DNA of 35,075 nt from the NCBI GenBank assembly GCA_001586965.3, contig LUCW03000954.1:1-35075 (forward strand), in the 5' to 3' direction. Positions 10,311 to 20,770 of this stretch are shown here, piece by piece. Each line of letters begins with the position of its first letter. The first letter of the stretch is position 1. The DNA is from Sphaeroforma sirkka (lineage: Eukaryota; Opisthokonta; Ichthyosporea; Ichthyophonida). Made by a program: the position numbers and the translations under genes. The notes below the pieces were generated by a model. It was not told the DNA's origin. It saw only the letters and a program-made list of their open reading frames with translations, and did no database searches.

Positions 10311-11069
10311 TGTAAACTTCGATGTATATTTCTATGTTTTAAACTATGTTATATAAACTAAGATACAATTGAAGTCAGTCAGGATTTAGCAGTGGTAGCT
10401 TTTGAAAGAATGATCGGGACTGCCTCTTTGTAAGAGCCTTGATATTCTCGATCACACAGGACGTACCTCTAACTGTTCTTTATTGAATAGTTTTGACTAG
10501 AAGTACCAAGTGTTCTTGACCACATGCCTAATTTGTAGGTAGACAAGAACGTAAGTCAAATTGATACATTGGCTAATATAAATAAAGTTCCATCTGAAGA
10601 AAAGTTATAAAAGAAGAAAATGACTTGTTGGATTTTGGAGATTGGCGGGAAGACAAAACCTGTATGTAGGAGTTCAGAGATTATAAAACTTACTTTATAA
10701 AATCCTACATCTACTATCGTCTCAAACAGGTCCAAGTGAATGAGTCATACCAAATACTCAGGCTATTGGAGCCATCAAAGTGAATTTAGAACACTTTGTA
10801 GAAACACGGCCTCCGGTCAGTCTAAAATATCAAGATCACTTTACCGAACTCTCTTTCGCTCATTCGCTTGCTCATTTGATTCTGATGTCCCAGTTATGGA
10901 GTCACAAGTCAAAGATATAATTGACAAAACACCCAACGACGGTTGCACTTACTACAAGACCCGTTTTTTCAATATTTCCAAAGTGTTCTAAATTCACTTT
11001 GATGGCTCTAATAGCCTGAGTATTCGGTATGACTCATTTATTTGGACCTATTTGAGACGATAGTAGATG
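10311..11069 (-). repeat. LTR, left copy, diverged and rearranged with inverted pieces
   Basis: 10311 to about 10795 aligns with the first 480 bp of the other LTRs but with many more differences. About 10800-10838 matches the LTR end in inverted orientation. About 10850-10970 matches the integrase C-terminal region in inverted orientation, and about 10968-11069 is a second, inverted LTR segment. The result is a local fold-back (inverted repeat) structure at this end of the complex. Confidence 0.7.
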
Positions 11070-11145
11070 AGGCGAGCGAATGAGAGCTCGGGGGTAGGGA
11101 TACAGTGAGTGCCTAGATTGGTTGCGCTAGTACCATCTATGTTAT

Positions 11146-12042
11146 TCACTTCGTAAGTATCACTCTTCTCATCATGGTAGGAAATAATAAAAGGTCCAAT
11201 GTCTTAGAAGAGAGTTCGGTAACGTTGGCATTGCAATTTATGATGTTAACGTAATCGCCAACTTTAAACTGAACAATGTTCTTAGTGTTATTCCATCGGT
11301 CATACGCTTTAAGTAAGACGCAATTCTTGTGCTCGAGTAAACAGGGGTAAACAACGTTCTGCATATGCTCGATCTTCTGTAGCCACGGAGTAACGTGTTT
11401 CTTGGGCGCAGTTTTGTCCAACGTTGCTTGTAATTCACTATAGCGGTCAAAGAAATAGTGGAACGGGGGTGTTCCAGTTTGAGGATTCATGCAGTTATTT
11501 ATTTGAGTCTGAACCCATTTCAAATGATAACACCACATATCCTCAACGTCATCTAGTGCGGTACGGAATAGCTTCTTTAGTTTTCTATGACGCCTCTCTT
11601 TTTCACCCGGCGTTTGAGGTTTATAAGGAACACCACGCCTATGGGTCATGCCTGATACGAGTATAAGTGCCTCCATTACGTCGGTACAAAACTCACTACC
11701 GTTATCAGGACATAGTACTCGGGGGAAACCGAAGTCATTCAAGACGTGATAGCATACCTCTGCCACTGTTTGCGGGCGTTTGTTCAGTATTGCATTAAGC
11801 AAGTTATAGCCCGAAGCCACAAATAAAAAATGACAGATAAATACATCGCTAGTATGCTTGGATCGCGGGAGTTTGACCAAATCTACTATGACTCGGCGCA
11901 TCGTTTGCTCTTCTGTCACACTTTTTAGGGGCGCCCGACCATAGCGCTTGATCTGGCTCTTTTCACAATCAGTACAGCGTCGGTATACTTCACGTATGGT
12001 TTCTTTCAGCGCCGGGTGTTCAAGCCCTGCACGAATAGCCAT
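11146..12042 (-). mobile_element. integrase region of interior 2 (fossil)
   Basis: It matches the interior 1 integrase over the catalytic core and C-terminal part, and also includes more of the N-terminal side: a CTDCEKSQ pair from the zinc-binding domain, then RVIVDLVKLP with the first catalytic Asp. It lies between the middle LTR and the rearranged left LTR on the same strand. It is a remnant of a broken Ty3/Gypsy element. Confidence 0.7.
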
Positions 12043-12352
12043 CTTATAAATATGCTCATATGCTATGTATTGTTTTAACTCTGCTCTCGAGCTCTTCTAA
12101 GTCAGTCAGATTCTGTGTAACGCTGGCTGGATGAACCATAGTCCCGTTAGATAGGGCAAATTTGGTATCAGGAGGGGTAGACTCCTGAGATACGTAATTA
12201 ACAACATTAGATTGTTGAAGTTGTAAACTTCGAGCTAGCGGCTCCCTTGCCTTTAGAAGTACCCTTAGCCATAGTATTTGCTGGATAGTAAATCGATGTC
12301 AGACAGTCTAGAAGGAGTACACTACTGTAACTACTAAATAACTGAAAAAATA

Positions 12353-12951
12353 TGTAAACTTCGATGGAAATTACTAGGTTTCAAACTATATTAAACTAAA
12401 TATACAATTTAGTCAGTTAGGATTTAGCAGTGGTAGCTTGTGTAAGAATGATCTGGACTGCCTCTTGTTAAGAGCCTAAATATCCTCGATCACACAGGGC
12501 GTACCTCTAGCTGTTCTTTATTGAATAATTTTCACTAGAAGTACTAAATGTTCATGACCACTTGCCTAATTTGTAAATAGACATAATAACGTAAGTCACG
12601 TTAATACATTAGCTGATATAAATAAAGTTCCATCTGAAGAAAAGTTAAAAAAAAAAAAAAAAGACTTATTGGATTTTGGAGATTGGCGGGAGGACCAAAA
12701 TCTATAAGTAGTAGTTCGGAGATTATATAATTTAGTTTATAATATCCTACATCTACTAATGTCTCAAATAGGTCCAAGTAGATGAGTCATACCAAATACT
12801 CAGGCTATTGGAGCCATCAAAGTGAATTTAGAACACTTTAGAAATATTGGAAAAAGAGCTTGTACTAAATTATTTAAAATACAAATAAAAACCAATGTAT
12901 TATCTCAATTGATCTTGATATTTTAGACTGACCGGAGGCCGTATTTCTACA
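12353..12951 (-). repeat. LTR, middle copy shared by two interiors
   Basis: A 599-bp copy with the same TGTAAAC...TTCTACA ends as the right LTR and only a few differences by eye. The same gag leader sequence lies on its left side as on the left side of the right LTR, which shows that it is also the 5' LTR of the second interior. Confidence 0.85.
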
Positions 12952-13081
12952 TAGCCCCCCAGTAGCTTTTAGAATTACGAACGTACGTTAAGATACGATC
13001 TAGTTGGTAAAGCGAAAACCAAAGTAAAAAAACAGTTTCGGTCATGACTTATCGAGTAAGTATGTGCCTATATGTACGATA

Positions 13082-14230
13082 TCAAGACTCATGTTGTACT
13101 CTATGTCGTTTAGTATTTGGTCCAGTAACCATTTCCGATGTAGGCGCCTTACGTTTATTATTTGGTAAAGTAATAGCCAAAGGCTGTTCTTCATTAGTAA
13201 GTAAGTTTGAACAATTTTTTTCTGCACTGTTGGTAAGCAGATCAGAAAGTTTAGTCACGTAGGAAGTAGGTGGCAAATAGGGAATTTCAGATCCGTCAGG
13301 GTTTGTAGTCACCTGAGGAAACCCTTTTCGTTTATCTCCTGTGTTCTTATGTAAACGCTTATTCCATTTCTTATTAAAGATACGAAGAAAGTCGCGAGAT
13401 TCACGAAATGCATCGGAGGTTAGCCAAGCTACTATCCCATCCATGAAACGGGTCTTGTAGTAAGTGTAACCGTCTTCGGATGTTTTGTCAATTATATCCT
13501 TGACTTGTGACTCCATAACTGGTACATCAGAATCAAATGAGCGAGCGAATGAGAGTTCGGAGGTAGGGATACGGTGAGTGCCTAGATTGGTTGCGCTAGT
13601 ACCATCAATGTAATTCACTTCGTAAGTATCACTCTTCTCATCATGGTAGGAAATAACAAAAGGTCCTATCGTCTTAGAAGAGAGTTCGGTAACGTTGGCG
13701 TTTCGATTTATAATGTTAACGTAATCGCCGACTTTGAACTGAACAATGTTCTTAGTGTTATTCCATCGGTCATACGCTTTAAGTAGGACGCGATTCTTGT
13801 GCTCGAGTAAACAGGGGTAAACAACGTTCTGCATATGCTCGATCTTTTGTAGCCACGGGGTAGCGTGTTTCTCGGGCGCAGTTTTATCAAACGTTGCTTG
13901 TAATTCACTATAGCGGCCAAAGAAATAGTGAAACGGGAGTGTTCCAGTTTGAGGATTCATGCAGTTATTCATTTGAGTCTGAACCCATTTCAAATGATAA
14001 GGTCACATATCCTCAACGTCGTCTAGTGCGGTACGCAAGAGTTTCTTAAGTTCTCTATGACGTGTCTCATTTGCACCCTGCGTTTGAGGTTTGTAAGGAA
14101 CACCACGCCTATGGGTCATGCCTGATACGAGTATAGGTGCCTCCATTACGTCGGTACAAAACTCACTACCGTTATCAGAACATAGTACTCGGGGGAAACC
14201 GAAGTCATTGAAGACGTGATAGCATAATTC
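13082..14230 (-). mobile_element. integrase region of interior 1, with GPY/F-like module and chromodomain-like tail (fossil)
   Basis: Parts in order on the minus strand: the part of the integrase core around the second catalytic Asp (SDNGSEF), the region PYKPQT..ANETRH with the expected Glu, a linker, a GPY/F-like module (SSKTIGPFVISYHDEKSDTY), then a chromodomain-like segment (VKDIIDKT...YTYYKTRF...AWL) and a basic tail. This layout is known from Ty3/Gypsy chromoviruses, where the chromodomain steers integration to particular chromatin. The region is a remnant of a broken element. Confidence 0.7.
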
Positions 14231-14449
14231 TGGTTGGTCGAAGGCCTTCAGTGTCTCCACTGTACTCTCATTAGTAGAGAAATCGACCTCAGCCTGCGCG
14301 TTACCTAGCTGCTTTATAAAGCTTGGTTCTAAGTGTTCACGAGGCTCATGCTCAGTGCTACGGGCTGCTAGTGCCAAGATGGTGTCTAATTCCTTTCTCT
14401 TGTTATCGATTAGATAGCGAATGTTATCCGCTTTCCTATCGTCAAGCAT

Positions 14450-15452
14450 TCAATAGACGGTCCTCAAGGACTTGCATACCAGAGCGTAATAGCCTGAGAC
14501 GAGTATGTCTGGATTAGAGCGGGAACTCTCTAACGAGGTACTGGTGTAGCGATTGCCAAAATCGTGATTACCAGGGTTAGTTGGCAAATGAGGGTCGATA
14601 TTACGAGGATGGTAAGCCTCATCGAGTTCCATACGATCATATCCTCTGACAGGGTTAGGTTTGTCAAGAGGATGGTCGATGGTAGCAACAGAGCTATAGA
14701 GATTAAATTTTGAAATGTTATCTCTCTCGCCAGTGGTAACTGGCTTAGTGGTAAACATACTGGCTGGTAAACCAGTAGGTCTCGGGTTCGAACCCCGGCC
14801 CGAATTTTTTCTTCTTCGGTATAGGAAGAATATCAGCCAAGTGGGACACGATAGAGGGGTCCACAACTGCTGCTGCCGCTAGCTCCTTCAAGAGCGCTTC
14901 AGTGCGGTTCAATTGGCGTCGAGATTGAGAGGATCCAACCACTCGTTGTCGAGTTATGGCGTCCTCAGCTTCGGCCCCAAGATTTGAGCTGAATGGAATG
15001 GCTTCTCCATCGATGGCGAAACCGAAATTTTCGGACAGGTCCAATACCTCCTTTTCACGCCGGATTTGTGCTGGAGTGTCCTTTAGATGTGGAGTTATAA
15101 TGCCCCCGACATTCGTATCCACGAATTTTCCAGCCTTTCGACGTTTATCCCCAATATTTGACGGCACGTGGTTAGGGGGCAAGCTGGGGTCCTGAGCTTC
15201 ACTCCTAGGTGATACACGGACGCTGGCGAGCCTTTCCGCGGTAGTAGATACCTCTTCTTCCAAGGCTTTAGGATCCGACGAGTCATCCTCAGAATAACCC
15301 TCTACCAACCTCAGAATTTGCTTCCCCAACAGTATCCTCGGCAGGCTCAACTCCAGACAGGCTAGGTGTTTCCACAGGGACCTCAGGAACCTCGGCAGGC
15401 TTAGCAGGCTTAGAGCTAGCGGCTCCCTTGCCTTTAGAAGTACCCTTAGCCA
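14450..15452 (-). mobile_element. gag-like region of interior 1 (fossil)
   Basis: It begins about 80 bp inside the right LTR with MAKGTSKGKGAASSKPAKPA, a basic start followed by acidic and Pro-rich sequence, as in many Gag proteins. The same start and leader occur next to the middle LTR near 12272, so it is the element's own first gene. No zinc knuckle was seen. It is part of a broken element. A tRNA-like sequence on the opposite strand lies inside it. Confidence 0.5.
14741..14810 (+). tRNA. tRNA-like sequence (tRNA pseudogene or SINE head), possible Pol III unit
   Basis: TGGCTTAGTGG at 14741-14751 fits the Pol III A box and GGTTCGAACCC at 14785-14795 fits the B box. A T6 run at 14805-14810 follows where a Pol III terminator would be. 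The T arm folds well (CGGG/CCCG around TTCGAAC). The anticodon arm has a 5-bp stem ACTGG/CCAGT, but an 8-base loop instead of 7 (U-GGU-A inside). No acceptor stem pairs at the ends. It is therefore not a standard functional tRNA; a decayed tRNA, a tRNA-derived SINE start or an unusual tRNA-like transcript are the alternatives. It lies antisense inside the gag-like region of the LTR element. Confidence 0.5.
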
Positions 15453-15532
15453 TAGTATTTGCTGGATAGTAAATCGATGTCAGACAGTCTAGAAGGAGTA
15501 CACTACTGTAACTACTAAATAACTGAAAAATA

Positions 15533-16129
15533 TGTAAACTTCGATGGAAATTACTAGGTTTCAAACTATATTAAACTAAAATACAATTTAGTCAGTTAGG
15601 ATTTAGCAGTGGTAGCTTGTGTAAGAATGATCGGGACTGCCTCTTGTTAAGAGCCTAAATATCCTCGATCACACAGGGCGTACCACTAGCTGTTCTTTAT
15701 TGAATAATTTTCACTAAAAGTACTAAGTGTTCATGACCACATGCCTAATTTGTAGATAGACATAATAACGTAAGTCACGTTAATACATTAGCTGATATAA
15801 ATAAAGTTCCATCTGAAGAAAAGTTAAAAAAAAAAAAAAAGACTTATTGGATTTTGGAGATTGGCGGGAGTACCAAAATCTATAAGTAGTAGTTCGGAGA
15901 TTATAAAATTTAGTTTATAATATCCTACATCTACTAATGTCTAAAATGGGTCCAAGTAGATGAGTCATACCAAATACTCGGGCTATTGGAGCCATCAAAG
16001 TGAATTTAGAACACTTTGGAAATATTGGAAAAAGAGCTTGTATTAAATTATTTAAAATACAAATAAAAACCAATGTATTATCTCAATTGATCTTGATATT
16101 TTAGACTGACCGGAGGCCGTATTTCTACA
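15533..16129 (-). repeat. LTR, right copy (5' LTR of the complex)
   Basis: A 597-bp copy. On the plus strand it starts TGTAAAC and ends TTCTACA, so it has the TG...CA ends of an LTR with short terminal inverted words TGTA/TACA. It is almost identical to the copy at 12353-12951, including an A-run near 15826-15840. On the minus strand it is followed at once by the leader and gag start. Confidence 0.85.
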
Positions 16130-16182
16130 TCTTTCATCATTGCAAGTGAGTGTGACGTCTTGAAGAGATCAGAAAAGTCAGC

Positions 16183-17923
16183 CTAGTTGGCCTTCTTTGA
16201 AGTTCTAAGCTTACTTAGAGCACTCTCTCTGTCCTTCACGCCTTTCATCCATTGATCTCCACGGACGTGGGACTCGTCGCATCTGTTGCTGCGTGCAGTA
16301 TCCAACGTTAACGCTAGTTTGTACAATGCAACCATGTTATTATAATGTATCGCGTGGCCGAGATGTCCAGTTCTCTCACACGCATCAGGAAGGGCTGAGT
16401 AGTATCTTAAACATTCTCTGTCATATTCTGGGTATACCGGATCAAATTGCTCTCGGTTATCCGGAATGCTATTAATAATGTCTTGGACATCTTCACTCAC
16501 TGAAGTCGTTACCGACTCAACACTGCTACCTGATGTATGTGTTGTGGTTGTCCTTGTTGGACGATGTGGGGTACGATTTGCATCGCCTCCATCTTTGTTT
16601 CTTGCATATGCTGGAGTGTTGACTCGTGCATTGCACGTGCAAGATCGCTATCACAACGCCCTTCTGAAGTCTGTCTCTTACGAGATTTGTCTGATCGCAA
16701 GTGTTGACGCTTCCGTTCTGGTGATCTATTCAGATCTTGGTATGATTTAGCATGTTTAAACGGTAATCTACCATGTCGTGTTTTCTCTGCGTACGTAGAG
16801 TTATACTCCTGCGTGGAGATTCTTCTAGCCTGCTGGTTAGACTGTTCTTTTTGGATATGTGCCAGTCCAGGTTTTGGTAGTGAACCTGACTGGGTCGGCA
16901 CATAAGATTTCACCCCAGGCATTACAGGGTTACGTGTGCCAGATGTCAAGATCGGTTGCTGTACAGCTTCCCAACCGTCTGGTTTACCAGCTGGTAAACG
17001 TTGCACAAATTCTAATGAATCTTGCTTTGGCAAGAAGCAAGGATCTGACTTTCGTTCCTCGCGTTTTCTTGCATCTACATTTACTGGTGCTGATGTTGTA
17101 GCTGGCACTGATGCGCTGCGCTCACGTTGACGGTAACGTCGTGAATTTCCCATGCCATGGCCATCGTCTTCGTCGTCTGACGAAATATTGAGGTTTATCC
17201 GACGACGCTGGTGGTCTTCATCCTGTGCTTCTATATAAGGCACGCGAGGATGAATACTCTTTTCCAAAGTGATTACCTCGTTTATTGGCGATTGTTGGTC
17301 ATGTGACTTTGCCTTTACTTTGGCAGCATCAGTGGTCACTGGTTGTGACATATCGTCACTAACGCCTCCTGGAGATGGAAGCATGTACTCATACGGCTCC
17401 TCTACTGTTGACGCTGGTAACAGTAGTCTCAACAGCCTTCTTTTTACCTTTTGATGGTAAAGGATCTCGATCTAAATCGATTAAATCAGTCACCTTACGT
17501 GGTTCTTCATCTACTTCTATATAAGTTGATGGTGCAACTGTAACAGTTGCTAAGGCCTGGCTCTGTACAGTCTTTAGCTTTTGATGTCTTGGCAGTTTCC
17601 TTCCTGCCTGGCTTATCAACTGCTGTTGATGGTCCTGCGACATCTTCGTCCATTGGCTCATTTTCCGACACATGGTGTGATGATGCCGGAGAGTGAATCA
17701 GTTCCAGTTCTCTGGCAGCCTTGACTGTTGCCAGGGCATTCACCAAAGTCCTTTCTTCATCTCTTAAGAGTTGCTCTCGACCTCGAACCATATCCAGTCT
17801 CTTCTGGTATAATTCGACATTCTGTTCTGCAACAGTCTGTCTAGGTCGAGTTACTGGATCTACCCAGTGGACCGTTGGTTCACTTGGAACCTTTTTCTTG
17901 CCTTTACCTATTTTAGGAGGCAT
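16183..17923 (-). mobile_element. second gag-like fossil of an unassigned retroelement
   Basis: Three neighbouring minus-strand segments look like one basic, Ser/Pro/Gln-rich protein of Gag character. The start is MPPKIGKGKKKVPSEP, similar in style but not in sequence to the chromovirus gag. A coiled-coil-prone part (NVELYQKRLDMVRGREQLL), an acidic DDEDD patch and Arg/Ser-rich stretches follow. No zinc knuckle, protease or reverse transcriptase was seen. It is broken (about two breaks) and ends 54 bp from the right LTR of the chromovirus complex, which may have inserted into it. Assignment to LTR elements is an inference; a decayed host gene is possible. Confidence 0.4.
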
Positions 17924-18868
17924 TTATCAAGATTTAAATCCTTCAATAAGCTTAAACTTCTGTATGCTTGTAAAAGCTGTCTACGTAAGTAAAAAAAAAT
18001 AATTTGATCTCACACTTAAAAATTTGCTTTTTTGTTTTTTTAATCGATTCAAGTGTATGCACACGTATAACCAGTCACCGTTATTAACTAAAAAAGATGT
18101 AAACCGATGTAGTACTTTACTACAGTTGTCGATGTCTAGTAATAAGTGTGCTAAGTATTTTAATATATATCAAAGTGCGCTTGTAAACAAAATAAGTAGG
18201 TTAGCTTACAACTCGGGTCTTAATAGCTTTAAAGCTACTAGTCAAAAAGTGAGGCTAGACGGGTAGGCACCCTTGTCTATTATGCCTTCGCTTCTCTGAC
18301 CGTCATCGGTTTCATTTATTTAGGGTTTCGCCTAGATATTAGTAACGGTGACCCCGTTTGACAGTTGTGTTGGCTATGCACTATTGCGCTTTGCCAGTCG
18401 CTTCCAATGAAACGGATTTTATCCTTTTAAGGAAAGTACACATTGTCCAGGGTTCCGGCTTAATTGGCCACTTCAGAATATATATATATATATATATATA
18501 TATACGTTCCGTCCCAGGTTGGCATGGCATTCCCTAAGGGTGACCCGAGGCTGGTGCTGAGTTATCATTGATTGGTTTCTTAAAAATCCAAGCCAATAGG
18601 ATTTTATGTTTTAAAACCTAGGTTTATTATTCTAAAATAAAAAACTTTGTTTCCAGCCTTCAGCCTGTATTATGTCATCTCAGTATAGCATGTTATAAAG
18701 GGAAGCCATTGTTTACCATCTTTTAATATCTTAAGATACCTAAGATTGTTCACAGGTATTTGAATACCACATAGGAAAACCTCTACCTTAAATGCGACGC
18801 TGTGGATGTTGATATCCTAATTTTATATACTTACGTATTACATATGATTTGATACTCCGGGACCTGCT
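17924..18868. other. flank of the gag-like fossil, candidate LTR or 5' region
   Basis: No gene recognised. It lies upstream of the start of the gag-like segment (minus strand) and contains a TTTATTTAGGG word and a (TA)13 tract. It could hold that element's 5' LTR, but no second copy exists in the window to define the ends. Confidence 0.35.
18478..18504. repeat. (AT)13 microsatellite
   Basis: An uninterrupted AT dinucleotide tract of 13 units. Confidence 0.95.
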
Positions 18869-19034
18869 ATGATTACACAACTACCGCAAAGAGAACCTGA
18901 AGCTCGCACTCAACTTCTTAAAGCGCTGCTTAAAGAACAGCCAGGAGTTGCGAAACAACTGAAGAAGATACTTCAACAATCTAATGTTATTAATTACGTA
19001 TCTCAGGAGTCTACCCCTCCTGATACCGAAGTTG

Positions 19035-19046
19035 CCCTATCTAACG
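19035..19046. repeat. target-site duplication, left copy
   Basis: CCCTATCTAACG directly before the LINE-like insert, identical to 20468-20479. Confidence 0.85.
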
Positions 19047-20467
19047 TTTATTTTTCACTTCCCCATATTTATTTTTCACGATGGACCTTTGATTCAAATT
19101 TTCGTCTCCGAAACGTAAATCTCGGTGACCAGTAGGTCACCAGTGTAGAACTGAATACCATTTTCAAAAAACTCACAGACCCCACCAAAACGTTGAATTG
19201 AAATTTGGATTTCCAATCAAAAAAATAAAATACAGTAGGGAGTCTGGGGACCCACACTTCCACAGCCCCACAGTCCTACATCCGCGAAAAATGTCGGGCC
19301 AGGCCGAATCCCCAATTGAGACGTTCGTCCCCAACGGCTCCTTACCCAATGACCAATGGAAATTGGACGGACAAAAATCGATCACAAACCTCTCTGCCCA
19401 GGTCAGTACTCTACAGGCCAATCTCAATCAAATTTTGGGACCGGCTCTAACAACCCCGAACAATGATAGGCCCATCTCCAAGGAGCCTTTGACTGATGAC
19501 CAATGGAAATCAACCATACACCAAATGCTCACTAACCTCTGTGGAAAAACAACCAACCTTGAATCCAAACTCCGGGACCTTAAATCCCAAAACCGTGCAC
19601 CTATAGATAAAGACACACACGACTCTTTCCGATTTGGCTCCACAAGCCTGCCTGCTCCGCCTGCAAAAAGACCGCGGTCACAGGCGCCCAATAGCAGCAG
19701 TGAGCCTCCCAGCTACCGCTCAAAAGTGGACAAACCTACAATACCGAGCCCTAAAAAACGCCCGACCCTACCAGCTTCTCAGTCCCAACCGCAGCCGCCA
19801 GTACCCGAACACCTTTTGACCGAAAGTGGTGGGCCGCCCGATGCCGGACAAAACTCTTCATGAAATGGATGACATAACTCCGGTATAGCTCTTCTTCCGA
19901 GCAATTTTCCCTAACGGCAAGCGCCCATCCCAATCAGTATTTGAAAAATACCGGCATGCCCAACCAGTCCTCAATCGCCACCACTTTCTCTGGTACCTTC
20001 CGTCTAAATCGGTATCTCAACCAAATCGCCGCGGAAGCTCCACCAGTTTCATCCGCCTTTGTGTTCCTAGCGACGCTGTCGCCCAGGTAAAACGACATGC
20101 AGCACTTACATGGAAATGGCAGAGCAACATCCCGACGCTACGAAAGCAGCTTTAATCCATTATCTCCGCACCAAGCGGGAGGCCCGCTGCACACATGAAC
20201 GAGCGCCAAAAATTCTTGACCGCAGCATGGATGCACAACTGATCCCACTTGTCAATTCCACTAACGCAGACATCCTCCAATCTACCGCGGATCGTCTCCA
20301 GAAGGCTTACCAAGCAAAGCATAATGCAAACCTCTTCTCACCTAACCCGCAAATCCCGGCAAACGCTAATCTTTCCTGCACCACTACAGCGCGACTATGA
20401 GAGCCATACCATATGTTCATACATTGTAATATACATACTTGTCATTTTTTGAAATAAATAATATTAT
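19047..20467 (+). mobile_element. ORF1-only LINE-like element, 1421 bp, with 12-bp target-site duplication
   Basis: The element is bounded by perfect 12-bp direct repeats CCCTATCTAACG at 19035-19046 and 20468-20479. The homologous chromovirus copy at 12145-12156 carries this site once, so the insertion boundaries are exact. There are no terminal inverted repeats or LTRs. The right end is AT-rich, with AATAAA (20453-20458) nine bases before the junction, as expected of a retroposed transcript. The content is one ORF1-like frame (19291-19863) and further coding-like sequence to about 20400. No endonuclease or reverse transcriptase is present. The layout resembles half-LINE (HAL1-like) non-autonomous elements. 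The family is not identified. Confidence 0.75.
19291..19863 (+). CDS. ORF1-like protein of the LINE-like element
   Basis: From ATG at 19291 (MSGQAESPIETFVPNG) the frame gives 191 residues to TGA at 19861-19863. An in-frame upstream ATG at 19198 would add 31 residues. Two similar segments of about 35 residues follow each other (LPNDQWKLDGQKSITNLSAQ and LTDDQWKSTIHQMLTNL); both are leucine-spaced and coiled-coil-prone, as in the trimerising part of ORF1 proteins. The last third is a basic, proline-rich linker (PPAKRPRSQAP, PSPKKRPTLPA). After the stop, coding-like sequence continues in another frame to about 20150 (for example RRGSSTSFIRLCVPSD), so a frameshift probably separates the original C-terminal RNA-binding part. 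This is inferred from composition. Recruitment of the RNA to chromatin is the usual role of such proteins. Confidence 0.5.
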   Translation: MSGQAESPIETFVPNGSLPNDQWKLDGQKSITNLSAQVSTLQANLNQILGPALTTPNNDRPISKEPLTDDQWKSTIHQMLTNLCGKTTNLESKLRDLKSQNRAPIDKDTHDSFRFGSTSLPAPPAKRPRSQAPNSSSEPPSYRSKVDKPTIPSPKKRPTLPASQSQPQPPVPEHLLTESGGPPDAGQNSS

Positions 20468-20479
20468 CCCTATCTAACG
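20468..20479. repeat. target-site duplication, right copy
   Basis: CCCTATCTAACG directly after the LINE-like insert. The single-copy empty site is seen on the opposite strand at 12145-12156. Confidence 0.85.
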
Positions 20480-20770
20480 GGACCATGGTTCATCGAGCCA
20501 GCGTTACACAGAATCTGACTGACTTAGAAGAGCTCGAGAGCAGAGTTAAAATAATACATAATTTAACTTATCGAGCATATGAGCATACTTATAAGATGGC
20601 TATTCGTGCAGGGCTTGAACACCCGGCGCTGAAAGACACCATACGTGAAGTATACCGACGCTGTACTGATTGTGAAAAGAGCCAGATCAAGCGCTACGGT
20701 TGGGCGCCCCTAAAAAGTGTGACAGAAGAGCAAACGATGCGCCGAGTCATAGTAGATTTGGTAAAACCAC

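Larger units (their letters stand above)
10311..16129 (-). mobile_element. broken tandem Ty3/Gypsy (chromovirus-type) LTR retrotransposon complex, 3 LTRs and 2 interiors
   Basis: Read on the minus strand the order is LTR (16129-15533), interior 1, LTR (12951-12353), interior 2, and a rearranged LTR region (about 11069-10311). Each interior keeps the same leader and gag start and an integrase region, but both are far shorter than a full Ty3/Gypsy interior and I see no recognisable reverse transcriptase. The middle LTR serves both interiors, the usual product of recombination between tandem copies. The integrase C-terminus has a GPY/F-like module and a chromodomain-like segment, which gives the family. 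The element is a fossil with several breaks. The right and middle LTRs are nearly identical, so that part is young; the left LTR is clearly more diverged. No matching target-site duplication was found at the outer ends. Confidence 0.8.
18869..20770 (+). mobile_element. third chromovirus fragment, opposite orientation, split by a LINE-like insertion (fossil)
   Basis: 18975-19046 and 20468 to about 20765 match, on the opposite strand, the continuous stretch from about 12215 down to 11870 in interior 2 of the tandem complex. This covers the zinc-binding part and the first catalytic Asp region of the integrase, plus the sequence before it. The two halves are separated by the 1421-bp insertion at 19047-20467. 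No LTR was recognised at its ends. It is a broken remnant of the same Ty3/Gypsy family. Confidence 0.75.

Noticed and set aside
19047-20467. DNA transposon for the 1421-bp insert
   Set aside because: No terminal inverted repeats. The 12-bp duplication and the AATAAA near the 3' end fit target-primed reverse transcription better.
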